A stretch of DNA of 8,852 bases from Pseudomonadota bacterium (GCA_015222965.1 JADFWF010000263.1:1-8852), one strand, 5' to 3'; counted from the stretch's first letter, positions 1 through 6,855 are shown. Program-made: numbers and translations. The notes: a model not told the origin generated them from the letters alone.

Positions 1-962
1 AATAACTGCTCATTGACGGCGATTGACGCGTGCAAAACGTTGAAGTTAAGCTGGTCATAAAAGCGGAATAATCGCTGTTGATTTACCTTTTTAGCGAGCA
101 CCATCAGGTTAGCCCGATTCTGCTCATTGACGATCTGTGCATCAGACCCGCAGGACATCAGTTTGGCAAGATCAGTCGCCCAACTCAACATACCCTCCAG
201 CATCTGCATTTTGCTGAATTTTGCCAGTTTAACGGCGTATTGCAGTGAGTTCTTACCAGTGATACCGGCGGTCATCGCTTCGGCGAGCAGTTGCTGCTGT
301 TCGGCTTCCTGCAGGTGATTTAATGCGGCTAACGGTGAGCCAAAAGCATATTTTAGTGCCTGTCGCAGCTGATCCTCTACTGCACCTGAGCCGTCAACTT
401 GATTATCTTTGAGCCATTGCAGTGACTGTGATTCGACAGGCACCGTAAAGCGCATCAATTGGCAGCGGCTGCGTATAGTTATCGGCAAACGGTGTGAACG
501 GGCGCTAGTCAAAATGATAAGTACATCTTTACCGGGCTCTTCCAGCGTCTTCAACAGGCTATTGGCTGCTGACAGCGTTAACTGGTCGGCCTGCTCGAGG
601 ATAGCGACGCGGTAACCGCCAAACTGACTAGTCTGGGTTAACTTATTACACAGCTTACGAATATCATCTATCCGGATGTTTAGCGTCGGTTTTTTGCTTT
701 TTGTGTTTTCAGCGGGAACCGGCTTTAAATAATACAGATCCGGATGGGTCCCTGCAGCGAGCAACTGGCATGCCGAACACTTGCCACAAGCCTGATGATC
801 AGCGGTCGGCGTCTTACACAGTAAAGCATTCGCCAGTGATACCGCAAAATCCGTCTTGCCCAGACCCTGGTTACCATGCAGGAACATGGCATGCGGCAGT
901 CGGTCAGATGTTATCAGCTGTTCGACCTGTTGCCATTGTGATTGTTGCCAGGGATAGAGCAT
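1..962 (-). CDS. holB: DNA polymerase III subunit delta' (partial, C-terminal end beyond window)
   Basis: Delta-prime is the stator subunit of the clamp-loader complex, which places the beta sliding clamp on primed DNA at the replication fork. The frame from ATG 962 stays open for 320 codons to the left edge; E. coli HolB has 334 residues, so only a short tail is missing. Visible features are a P-loop-like GNQGLGKT (residues 30-37), a four-cysteine zinc module (Cys49, 59, 62, 65), GTHPDLYYL just after it, a Walker-B-like LEQAD, LLKTLEEP, and the SRC arginine-finger motif (residues 165-167). The start fits the family because MLYPW aligns with the E. coli MRWYPW. No Shine-Dalgarno sequence precedes it. 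It is last in the visible operon, 121 bp after tmk. Unlike E. coli delta', its P-loop keeps the GKT residues. The identification is secure from motif order and gene position. Confidence 0.95.
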   Translation of the reverse strand, partial: MLYPWQQSQWQQVEQLITSDRLPHAMFLHGNQGLGKTDFAVSLANALLCKTPTADHQACGKCSACQLLAAGTHPDLYYLKPVPAENTKSKKPTLNIRIDDIRKLCNKLTQTSQFGGYRVAILEQADQLTLSAANSLLKTLEEPGKDVLIILTSARSHRLPITIRSRCQLMRFTVPVESQSLQWLKDNQVDGSGAVEDQLRQALKYAFGSPLAALNHLQEAEQQQLLAEAMTAGITGKNSLQYAVKLAKFSKMQMLEGMLSWATDLAKLMSCGSDAQIVNEQNRANLMVLAKKVNQQRLFRFYDQLNFNVLHASIAVNEQL

Positions 963-977
963 TACATGCAATGAAAA

Positions 978-1001
978 ATGAATAATGAATAATGAATAAT
1001 G
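978..1001. repeat. 7-bp tandem microrepeat (ATGAATA, about 3.4 copies)
   Basis: Three consecutive perfect copies of ATGAATA (978-984, 985-991, 992-998) are followed by ATG (999-1001). The tract lies 16 bp upstream of the holB start, in the likely holB leader, and overlaps the proposed -10 hexamer. Such tracts can change copy number by replication slippage, which here would alter the leader length. Confidence 0.8.
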
Positions 1002-1024
1002 CAGGTATTCTGCAATTCGGTCAA
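996..1024 (-). promoter_or_regulatory. Possible sigma70 promoter for holB
   Basis: Reading the minus strand, TTGACC (1024-1019, five of six matches to TTGACA) is followed after exactly 17 bp by CATTAT (1001-996, four of six matches to TATAAT). Transcription would start near 989 and give a leader of about 27 nt before the holB ATG at 962. Its position in the largest gap of the mltG-tmk-holB segment makes an internal promoter plausible. It is a consensus match by eye only. Confidence 0.35.
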
Positions 1025-1029
1025 TGCCG

Positions 1030-1061
1030 GTTTTGCAGGCCAGTAGTTTTGCAGGCCAGTA
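1030..1061. repeat. 16-bp perfect tandem duplication in the tmk-holB gap
   Basis: The unit GTTTTGCAGGCCAGTA occurs at 1030-1045 and again, without a spacer or mismatch, at 1046-1061. It lies in the noncoding gap between the tmk stop and holB, upstream of the proposed holB promoter. Perfect identity suggests a recent slippage duplication. No known element is recognised. Confidence 0.85.
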
Positions 1062-1083
1062 TAAGACCTACGGTAAATTTCGA

Positions 1084-1710
1084 CTACGAATTTAAAATGT
1101 CATACTCGACAAGTTGTTCCTGTATCTGCTGTTGTACTGCAACGAACTCCTTCGATGCATCTACCAGGCAGATCCGGTGCGGATAGTGATCAGCCAGTTC
1201 GATGTAAGCGCTACGCACACGCTGGAAAAAATCATCCTGCTCTTTTTCTATACGATCTGGCTCACTTCGACTGCCGGCACGGGCACGCCCGATCTCTACC
1301 GGTGCATCTAAAATAATGGTCAGATCTGGACGCAGCTCACCCTGCACCCATTCTTCCAGCTCAGATATCTTATCGACATCAAGCAAGCGGCCGCCACCTT
1401 GGTAAGCATAGGTAGCCTCAGTAAAACGGTCACACAGTACAGTTTGATCGTTTTCCAGGGCAGGCAGTATAACTTTTGATAGATGCTCAGCGCGTGCTGC
1501 AAACATCATGAGTAATTCAGAATCTGCGCTCATATTGTCATCTGAGTGGCTTAGCAGCAAACCGCGCAATGCTTCCCCCAGATTTGTACCACCGGGTTCT
1601 CTGGTCACCACACAATCATGCCCTGACGATTCCAGTAATTCTTTTATATAGCGAAGGTTGCTGGTCTTGCCGACCCCTTCGATGCCTTCTAAAGTAATAA
1701 ATTTTCCCAT
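1084..1710 (-). CDS. tmk: Thymidylate kinase
   Basis: This cytoplasmic enzyme phosphorylates dTMP to dTDP with ATP, a required step toward dTTP. The 208-residue protein is close to E. coli Tmk (213). It has the P-loop GIEGVGKT (residues 9-16), TREPGG (36-41) for substrate binding, the DR motif at CDRF (residues 94-95), AYQGGGR, and a lid region with several arginines followed by PDRIEKEQDDFF (from about residue 151). Basic residues in the lid are typical of the Gram-negative type. The start ATG lies 13 bp after the mltG stop and is preceded by a short purine stretch (AAGAGA) that can serve as a weak ribosome-binding site. Tight spacing indicates cotranscription with mltG. Nothing appears broken or unusual. 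Confidence 0.97.
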   Translation of the reverse strand: MGKFITLEGIEGVGKTSNLRYIKELLESSGHDCVVTREPGGTNLGEALRGLLLSHSDDNMSADSELLMMFAARAEHLSKVILPALENDQTVLCDRFTEATYAYQGGGRLLDVDKISELEEWVQGELRPDLTIILDAPVEIGRARAGSRSEPDRIEKEQDDFFQRVRSAYIELADHYPHRICLVDASKEFVAVQQQIQEQLVEYDILNS

Positions 1711-1723
1711 GGTCTCTTATTTG

Positions 1724-2758
1724 TTATTTTGCTTTCCTGGGTTTTTTCTTCCGTTGATACAGATCCACGGCCTTCTCATGATCTTTCAAGTTGGTAGAAA
1801 AGACGTGTTTCCCGCTGCCATCCCCATAAGCCACAAAATACAGATAGTTTGTCTTATCCGGATGCAGAGTAGCGTGTATGGCTTCCCTGCCAGGCAAAGC
1901 AATCGGTGTTGGCGGCAAGCCGTGTCTGGTGTAAGTATTATACGGCGTATCTTTTCGTAAGTCTCTGAAGCGGATGTTGCCGTCATAGTTTTCGATGCCA
2001 TAGATGACCGTAGGGTCTGTCTGCAAGCGCATCTTTTTACGCAGGCGATTAACAAACAAACCTGCGATCAATGGCCGTTCTTCTGCTATCGCACTTTCTT
2101 TCTCAACGATGGATGCCAGTATCAATGCTTCATAGGAAGATTTCAACGGCAGGTCCGGTTCCCGCTGCTGCCATTCCTCTTCGAGGATCCTGGCCATATC
2201 ATCGTATGCGCGATTCAACAGCTCGATATCGGTTACACCTCGTGAGATATAATAGGTATCAGGATAAAAACGCCCTTCGGGGTGCTCACCTTCACGCCCT
2301 AAAGCTATCATGATCTCTTCGTCTGAAAGGTTTTCCAGGTTATTTGTTACTATCGAATTCTGGTGGATGACCTGCAATATCTGGCGGAAGGTATGACCTT
2401 CGATCAGGGCAAGATTATGCTGAACAACATCTCCGGCAACCATGCTGTCCAACAACTCGGCCAAAGAGGAACCTGAGGTGATGGTATATTCACCTGCCTG
2501 TAAACGTGTTTCCTGCCTGTTTAATTTACCCCAGACAAGAAAGTATTTTTTATTTTCAAGCAAACCTTTGTCTATCAGCTGGTTGGCAAGGGTTCTGATC
2601 GATGAACCACGAGAAAAAATAATCGTTTCAGGCTCAGCCAGGGCCAGTTCCGCATGCATCTCAGAATAAATTTTGGAAGAAAAATAAAACCCGACCAGCA
2701 ACACAATGCTGGCAATGGCAAAAATTGCAGGTAATCCTTTTTTAAACAGCTTGAGCAT
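1724..2758 (-). CDS. mltG: Endolytic murein transglycosylase MltG (YceG family)
   Basis: MltG is an inner-membrane lytic transglycosylase that cleaves nascent peptidoglycan strands and helps set glycan chain length. The 344 residues match the E. coli length (340). The N-terminus is short and basic, followed by one membrane span (about residues 9-27), which leaves the rest in the periplasm. A LysM-like region precedes the catalytic domain. The domain carries EGRFYPDTYY (161-170), ASIVEKES with the expected catalytic glutamate at residue 219 (E. coli Glu218), LQTDPTVIYG (245-254), TPYNTY (271-276) and GLPPTPI (280-286). The C-terminus is a lysine- and arginine-rich tail. The ATG lies inside the end of pabC, overlapping it by 17 bp, so translation is probably coupled. 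Older databases sometimes call this family aminodeoxychorismate lyase because of its pabC neighbour; that function belongs to the upstream gene. Confidence 0.96.
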   Translation of the reverse strand: MLKLFKKGLPAIFAIASIVLLVGFYFSSKIYSEMHAELALAEPETIIFSRGSSIRTLANQLIDKGLLENKKYFLVWGKLNRQETRLQAGEYTITSGSSLAELLDSMVAGDVVQHNLALIEGHTFRQILQVIHQNSIVTNNLENLSDEEIMIALGREGEHPEGRFYPDTYYISRGVTDIELLNRAYDDMARILEEEWQQREPDLPLKSSYEALILASIVEKESAIAEERPLIAGLFVNRLRKKMRLQTDPTVIYGIENYDGNIRFRDLRKDTPYNTYTRHGLPPTPIALPGREAIHATLHPDKTNYLYFVAYGDGSGKHVFSTNLKDHEKAVDLYQRKKKPRKAK

Positions 2759-3605
2759 AATCGTCTATCGTCTTTAATAGTTCAGAAAAAATCATATCAG
2801 AGACCTGTTGAGCTTTGTATAACGAGTCTCCTAGTTTAGTAACCGCTTTCATGCCAAGCAAACTATTTGATATAAATAATTCATCCATGGTACTGATCTC
2901 ATCAATCGTTAAATTTGTAACCGTTGTTTTGATATCATTTTTAGCAGCCAGGCCAATAATCATCTCTCGCATGATTCCGTTAACGCCTGACAGTTTCAGA
3001 TCAGGCGTGAATAACTGACTACCTCTTATTGCGAACAGGTTACTCATGCTGCCTTCGATAACATGCTGGTTAGCGTTTAACATCAGGCCATCGATATAGC
3101 CGGCATCCCACTCATTCCTCGCCATTACATTCTCCAGACGATTGAGATGTTTTAAACCCGCCAGGTTTTCATTGATAGAAACCTGCTGCCTGCAGATGAA
3201 TAATTCACCCTGCAATAATTTCCGACTTAGAACAGATGAGTGACCGGCATCTAAAGACGACAACATAACGAGGCGGTTTGCTGACGTATTTTTTGAAAAT
3301 TTATAACCACGTTCACCGGTGCCACGACTAACGATAATTTTTATCGCACAAGCTGACCGACTATCATTATCAGTCAGCAGTTTAGTTATGTCATCCAGAA
3401 ACACCTTCTCTGGCGGACATGCAATTTTCAGCTGTTTCGCTGATGTCTGTAAACGCTGAAAATGCTGCTGCCAGTAATATAAATTATTATGATTGCACAG
3501 TATGGTTTCAAACAGGCCGTCACCATAATGAATCGAACGATCATTGATGTTTATATAATCAGCTACGATGCCATTAATCAAACTGTTAACCGGGACTCTA
3601 TTCAT
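2742..3605 (-). CDS. pabC: Aminodeoxychorismate lyase
   Basis: PabC is a PLP enzyme of fold type IV (branched-chain aminotransferase family). It converts 4-amino-4-deoxychorismate to p-aminobenzoate plus pyruvate, in folate synthesis. The 287-residue protein shows RSIHYGDGLFET near residues 23-34, RGTGERGY (94-101), LKHLNRLENV with the expected PLP-binding lysine at residue 152, IEGSMSNLF with the conserved glutamate at 184, and GVNGIMRE (207-214). The combination with LKHLNR favours PabC over IlvE or D-amino acid transaminase, and the adjacent pabB agrees. The start ATG has only a weak ribosome-binding site. Its leader holds a repeat element and a diverged copy of this gene's first codons (3738-3761). 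The 3' end overlaps mltG. Confidence 0.95.
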   Translation of the reverse strand: MNRVPVNSLINGIVADYININDRSIHYGDGLFETILCNHNNLYYWQQHFQRLQTSAKQLKIACPPEKVFLDDITKLLTDNDSRSACAIKIIVSRGTGERGYKFSKNTSANRLVMLSSLDAGHSSVLSRKLLQGELFICRQQVSINENLAGLKHLNRLENVMARNEWDAGYIDGLMLNANQHVIEGSMSNLFAIRGSQLFTPDLKLSGVNGIMREMIIGLAAKNDIKTTVTNLTIDEISTMDELFISNSLLGMKAVTKLGDSLYKAQQVSDMIFSELLKTIDDYAQAV

Positions 3606-3620
3606 TTTCTAAAATTTATA

Positions 3621-3634
3621 AGCGATTAATCGCT
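3621..3634. repeat. 14-bp perfect palindrome upstream of pabC
   Basis: AGCGATTAATCGCT is a perfect 14-bp palindrome, 16 bp upstream of the pabC start. It could be a dimeric regulator site or just a remnant of inserted sequence. No known operator is recognised. Confidence 0.5.
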
Positions 3635-3668
3635 GAGACACTGAGTAAAAAATATATGCTTAAATAAC

Positions 3669-3738
3669 GTAGGTCGGGCATTGCCCGACAGAGCATCGCT
3701 AATAGACATACCGTGATGGTGGGCAATGCCCACCCTAC
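3669..3738. mobile_element. 70-bp MITE-like or REP-like palindromic element between pabB and pabC
   Basis: The ends are imperfect inverted repeats: GTAGGTCGGGCATTGCCC on the left, and on the right a sequence whose reverse complement is GTAGGGTGGGCATTGCCC. Each end also folds on itself with a 7-bp stem and 3-nt loop: GTCGGGC/GCCCGAC (3673-3689) and GGTGGGC/GCCCACC (3718-3734). There is no coding capacity and no clear target-site duplication. From memory, GTAGG(G)T-GGGCATTGCCC elements are dispersed in many gammaproteobacterial genomes and give VGWALPT-type spurious peptides when translated. It is probably a non-autonomous mobile repeat. Confidence 0.7.
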
Positions 3739-3767
3739 AAAAGCTGGAACTTTATTCATTTTCAACT

Positions 3768-5189
3768 CTAATATTTCAGGGTAAATATTTTTAGTAAACC
3801 TTTTGCCTTAGCACGGGTTTCTTCGAGTTCTTTTTCTGCGATCGAATCGCTTACGATGCCACCACCTGCTCTAAACGTGATCTTATTATTAAAGTTACGC
3901 CTGTCGCGAACCATCGTTCGTATCAGGATATTAAAATCCATACTGCCGTCATTGTTGATGTATCCCAGTGAGCCCGTGTAAGCACCCCTGGCCTGCTGTT
4001 CCATCTCAGCAAGTATCTCTATGCAGTGCACCTTCGGACAACCGGTGATAGTACCACCGGGAAAAACCGCCCGTAATACATCGATGGGTGATTTACTTTC
4101 TTCTAACTCACCACGCACATTTGAGACGATATGATGAACATGCTTCCAGCTTTCTAAAATCATTAATTCATTAACTTCGATCGTGCCCGGGCGACAGACA
4201 CGACCCAGATCATTACGCTCAAGGTCGATCAGCATGATATGTTCTGCCTGTTCCTTAGGGTGTGAGAGCAGCTCTTCTGCCAGAGCCTCATCACTCGTCT
4301 GGTCATCATCTCTTGGCCGTGTGCCGGCAATCGGACGCGTTTCGACTATACCATTTTTTAATGAAACCAGACGTTCCGGTGAAGAACTGATGATGGTCAT
4401 CTCCGGCAGACAGGCCATCGCTGCAAAGGATGATGGATTATGTTTTGATAAGGTATCAAACAAAACGGCGTCAGTGATATCGCATTTTAGTTCTGCCTGC
4501 CATTGACGGGACAGGTTAGCCTGAAAGATGTCGCCATCGATAATGTACTGTTTTATTTTTTCTACCTGTTGCAGATACGGCGCCTCATCCGCTTCGATCA
4601 ACGATTTCAGTTCGATCTTATCGTCTGCTGATAGTGATTCATCAAAACCGCCTTTTATCGCCAGAAAATCCTGCTCTATCTCATCAAGTAAATATTCATA
4701 GCCGGTTTCCGCTACTGCAATACACTGAAAATTTTGCTTATCGATAATTATGGCTGCCGGACATCGCGCCGCTACAGCCAGTGGCTGCGAAGCCGGTAAA
4801 GACGGCAACGATAAGCAAGGCTCGATTTCTTCAGCCATCTCATAAGACAGGTAAACAAACCAGCCACCGGTGAAAGGCAGGTTTTCGGTGTTGCCTGACG
4901 TTTCTGTTTTGTTCTGCTGGTAATATTTTTCCAGGGTTTCAAAAAAGCCTGATGAAACGTCCAGATCTTTGTTCGTACAATGCAGGGTCTTGTCTGATTC
5001 TAGCGTCAGCACATACTGTGGACAGGCGATTAAAATATCAAACTGCGTATTGTTCTGCCTGACTGCACTGCTGGTTAACAGATAGGGGTAGCGTGAAGGA
5101 TCGTAATCGTTGAACAGCGACAGATTCGGAAGGCCAGCGCCTGAATCTTTTGACTGGTAAGTTGTTAATAGCCGCGTTTTAAATGACAC
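3768..5189 (-). CDS. pabB: Aminodeoxychorismate synthase component I
   Basis: PabB uses ammonia from a PabA-type glutaminase (not in this window) to convert chorismate to 4-amino-4-deoxychorismate, the substrate of PabC. The 473-residue protein has an N-terminal anthranilate-synthase-I-like region with SYEMAEEIEP (115-124), then a chorismate-binding domain. That domain shows DGDIFQANLSR (218-228), ETRPIAGTRPR (283-293), DLERNDLGRV (322-331), FPGGTITGCPK (376-386) and FRAGGGIVSDS (439-449). Residue 288 is alanine where E. coli PabB has catalytic Lys274 (PIKGT), so TrpE-like chemistry cannot be excluded from sequence alone. The neighbouring pabC strongly favours PabB. The start is a GTG, 28 bp after the fabF stop, with GAGCGAGA upstream as a weak ribosome-binding site. 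The compact spacing suggests readthrough from fabF. Confidence 0.9.
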   Translation of the reverse strand: MSFKTRLLTTYQSKDSGAGLPNLSLFNDYDPSRYPYLLTSSAVRQNNTQFDILIACPQYVLTLESDKTLHCTNKDLDVSSGFFETLEKYYQQNKTETSGNTENLPFTGGWFVYLSYEMAEEIEPCLSLPSLPASQPLAVAARCPAAIIIDKQNFQCIAVAETGYEYLLDEIEQDFLAIKGGFDESLSADDKIELKSLIEADEAPYLQQVEKIKQYIIDGDIFQANLSRQWQAELKCDITDAVLFDTLSKHNPSSFAAMACLPEMTIISSSPERLVSLKNGIVETRPIAGTRPRDDDQTSDEALAEELLSHPKEQAEHIMLIDLERNDLGRVCRPGTIEVNELMILESWKHVHHIVSNVRGELEESKSPIDVLRAVFPGGTITGCPKVHCIEILAEMEQQARGAYTGSLGYINNDGSMDFNILIRTMVRDRRNFNNKITFRAGGGIVSDSIAEKELEETRAKAKGLLKIFTLKY

Positions 5190-5217
5190 GGTTGGTCTCG
5201 CTCGGCTAGTTGGGTGT

Positions 5218-6459
5218 TTAACTTAATTTTTTGAAGATCAGTGTTCCGTTGGTGCCGCCAAAACCAAACGAATTTGATAATGCATAATCGATCTTCATTT
5301 CTCGCGCCGTGTTAGGCACATAATCCAGATCACAACCTTCACCGGGATTTTCCAGGTTGATCGTCGGTGGAGCAACCTGATCTTTAATAGCCATCACGGA
5401 AAAGACCGCTTCGATACCACCAGCAGCTCCCAACAGGTGTCCGGTCATGGATTTTGTTGAACTCACGACAACGTTATTGGCATGATCACCAAATGCAAAT
5501 TTAACTGCAGTAGTTTCTGCAACATCACCCGCAGGTGTTGATGTACCGTGTGCATTCACATAATCGATATCTTCAGCATTTAGTCCGGCATCCTTCATCG
5601 CCAGCTTCATGCATTTACCCGCACCACTGCCATCCTGCAGAGGCATGGTCATATGGTAAGCATCACTGTTGTAACCAAAACCAGCGACTTCACAGTAGAT
5701 CTTTGCACCGCGCGCTTTGGCATGTTCATATTCTTCGAGTACCAGGACACCGGCACCATCACCCAGCACAAAACCATCACGGTCTTTATCCCAGGGACGG
5801 CTGGCAGCCGCAGGATCATCATTGCGTGTAGATAATGCTCTGGCAGCTGCGAATCCTGCGATACCTAACGGCGAAGACGCCATCTCAGCACCACCGGCAA
5901 ACATAACATCGGCATCACCATAAGCGATGATTCTTGCGGACTCTCCGATGCTGTGCGTTCCGGTAGAACAGGCGGTAACGATCGAGATGTTAGGGCCTTT
6001 GGCACCATAACGGATCGAGAAGTTACCGGAGATCATATTGATGATTGAGCCAGGCACAAAAAACGGCGAGATCTTACGCGGCCCGCCTTTGTTCAGCTTT
6101 TCATTGTTGGCTTCGATCATCGGCAGGCCGCCGATGCCTGAACCGATAGCAACGCCAACTCTTTCGGCATTCTGCTCGGTAATTTCAAGACCTGAATCTT
6201 TTAAGGCTTCATCTGCTGCATAAAGGCCATAATGGATAAAGGTATCCATCTTTTTAAGGTCTTTTGCGGGGATGACAGAGGTTGCATCGAAATCTTTAAC
6301 GGTTGCGGCAATGGTGCATGCAAATCCGTCGGTATCAAATTTATCAATCGAAATAACACCGCTTTTCCCAGCAGTGATATTGTCCCACGTTTGTTTTAGA
6401 TTATTACCGACTGGTGAGACGATACCAAGACCGGTGACAACAACGCGACGATTTGACAA
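5218..6459 (-). CDS. fabF: 3-oxoacyl-[acyl-carrier-protein] synthase II
   Basis: FabF (KAS II) condenses malonyl-ACP with acyl-ACP to lengthen fatty acids and is a thiolase-fold homodimer in the cytoplasm. I place the start at TTG 6459, giving 413 residues, the same length as E. coli FabF, and an N-terminus (M)[11 protein letters not shown] that aligns with [18 protein letters not shown] (6471-6466) sits 6 bp before this TTG, an ideal ribosome-binding site. The in-frame TTG at 6474 would use that site as coding sequence and add five residues. The Cys-His-His triad is visible: Cys164 (TACSTGTH), His304 ([11 protein letters not shown]) and His341 ([13 protein letters not shown]), followed by [10 protein letters not shown] near the C-terminus. 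Use of a TTG start may limit output relative to acpP. Confidence 0.95.
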   Translation of the reverse strand: MSNRRVVVTGLGIVSPVGNNLKQTWDNITAGKSGVISIDKFDTDGFACTIAATVKDFDATSVIPAKDLKKMDTFIHYGLYAADEALKDSGLEITEQNAERVGVAIGSGIGGLPMIEANNEKLNKGGPRKISPFFVPGSIINMISGNFSIRYGAKGPNISIVTACSTGTHSIGESARIIAYGDADVMFAGGAEMASSPLGIAGFAAARALSTRNDDPAAASRPWDKDRDGFVLGDGAGVLVLEEYEHAKARGAKIYCEVAGFGYNSDAYHMTMPLQDGSGAGKCMKLAMKDAGLNAEDIDYVNAHGTSTPAGDVAETTAVKFAFGDHANNVVVSSTKSMTGHLLGAAGGIEAVFSVMAIKDQVAPPTINLENPGEGCDLDYVPNTAREMKIDYALSNSFGFGGTNGTLIFKKLS

Positions 6460-6540
6460 TTTTAGCCTCTTCAATAGTTACAAAAGACCAGTGTTGCTAA
6501 CAGTTACGCTAACAAGCTTTGATCTTCTGGTTTTCAAACG

Positions 6541-6578
6541 TTAAACGGCAGCGATACGAATGTACTGCTGCCGTTTAA
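6541..6578 (-). terminator. Strong hairpin after acpP, probable partial terminator or mRNA-stabilising stem
   Basis: TTAAACGGCAGC (6541-6552) and GCTGCCGTTTAA (6567-6578) form a perfect 12-bp stem. Inside it, one mismatch and four more pairs can close to a 4-nt loop. The hairpin begins five bases after the acpP stop. In the minus-strand transcript it is followed by CGUUUGAAAA rather than a continuous U tract, so termination is probably incomplete, with some readthrough into fabF. This would leave abundant short acpP mRNA and less distal message. Confidence 0.65.
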
Positions 6579-6583
6579 TTTAA

Positions 6584-6820
6584 TTAGCTTGAGTGTGCGT
6601 TTACGTAATCGATTGCTTGTTGAATCGTAGTAATCTTTTCTGCTTCTTCGTCAGGAATCTCACACTCAAATTCTTCTTCAAGAGCCATTACCAGCTCTAC
6701 AGTATCAAGTGAGTCGGCACCAAGATCATCAACAAATGATGCATCATTTGTTGCCTGTTCTTCAGTTGCACCTAATTGCTCTATGACAATCTTACGAACG
6801 CGTTCTTCAGATGTACTCAT
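6584..6820 (-). CDS. acpP: Acyl carrier protein
   Basis: AcpP carries growing acyl chains on a 4'-phosphopantetheine arm between the fatty acid synthase enzymes. The protein has 78 residues, exactly the length of E. coli AcpP counting Met, and is strongly acidic. The attachment motif [18 protein letters not shown] places the modified serine at residue 37, with the acidic recognition helix right after it. The ATG is well supported by AGAGGA eight bases upstream (AGAGGAATAAATAGATG). It lies between fabG and fabF as in E. coli, with a long AT-rich leader and a strong 3' hairpin, which suggests its own expression level. Nothing is unusual in the coding sequence. Confidence 0.98.
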   Translation of the reverse strand: MSTSEERVRKIVIEQLGATEEQATNDASFVDDLGADSLDTVELVMALEEEFECEIPDEEAEKITTIQQAIDYVNAHSS

Positions 6821-6838
6821 CTATTTATTCCTCTAGTT

Positions 6839-6855
6839 TTGACCCAGATGGTCAA
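6839..6855. promoter_or_regulatory. 17-bp inverted repeat next to the acpP ribosome-binding site
   Basis: TTGACCCAGATGGTCAA has 6-bp arms (TTGACC/GGTCAA) around a 5-bp centre. It ends about five bases upstream of the acpP Shine-Dalgarno sequence. Size and symmetry suit a dimeric regulator or a small mRNA hairpin near the translation start. It does not match the FadR (TGGT-N3-ACCA) or FabR patterns I know. Confidence 0.4.

Larger units (their letters stand above)
3616..3759 (-). other. 47-codon leader reading frame starting with a diverged copy of the pabC 5' end
   Basis: An ATG at 3759, eight bases after the pabB stop, opens a 47-codon frame. It begins MNKVP, matching the MNRVP of pabC, with GTT/GTC and CCA/CCG as synonymous differences. 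The frame then runs through the 70-bp palindromic element (VGWALPT...) and ends in TAA (3618-3616), ten bases before the pabC ATG. I infer a relict pabC start separated from the gene by the insertion. It may still be translated and could couple pabB to pabC, but the peptide beyond the first codons is repeat-derived and no function is proposed. Confidence 0.35.

Noticed and set aside
4183..4506. 107-codon plus-strand frame, and other shorter plus-strand frames across the window
   Set aside because: All lie opposite well-supported minus-strand genes, lack ribosome-binding sites and show no family motifs.
6457..6474. Upstream TTG (6474) as the fabF start
   Set aside because: It would place the AAGAGG ribosome-binding site inside the coding sequence, has no site of its own, and adds five residues not seen in E. 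coli FabF.
6839..6855. FadR operator upstream of acpP
   Set aside because: The arms are TTGACC/GGTCAA, the reverse of the TGGT...ACCA polarity of FadR sites.
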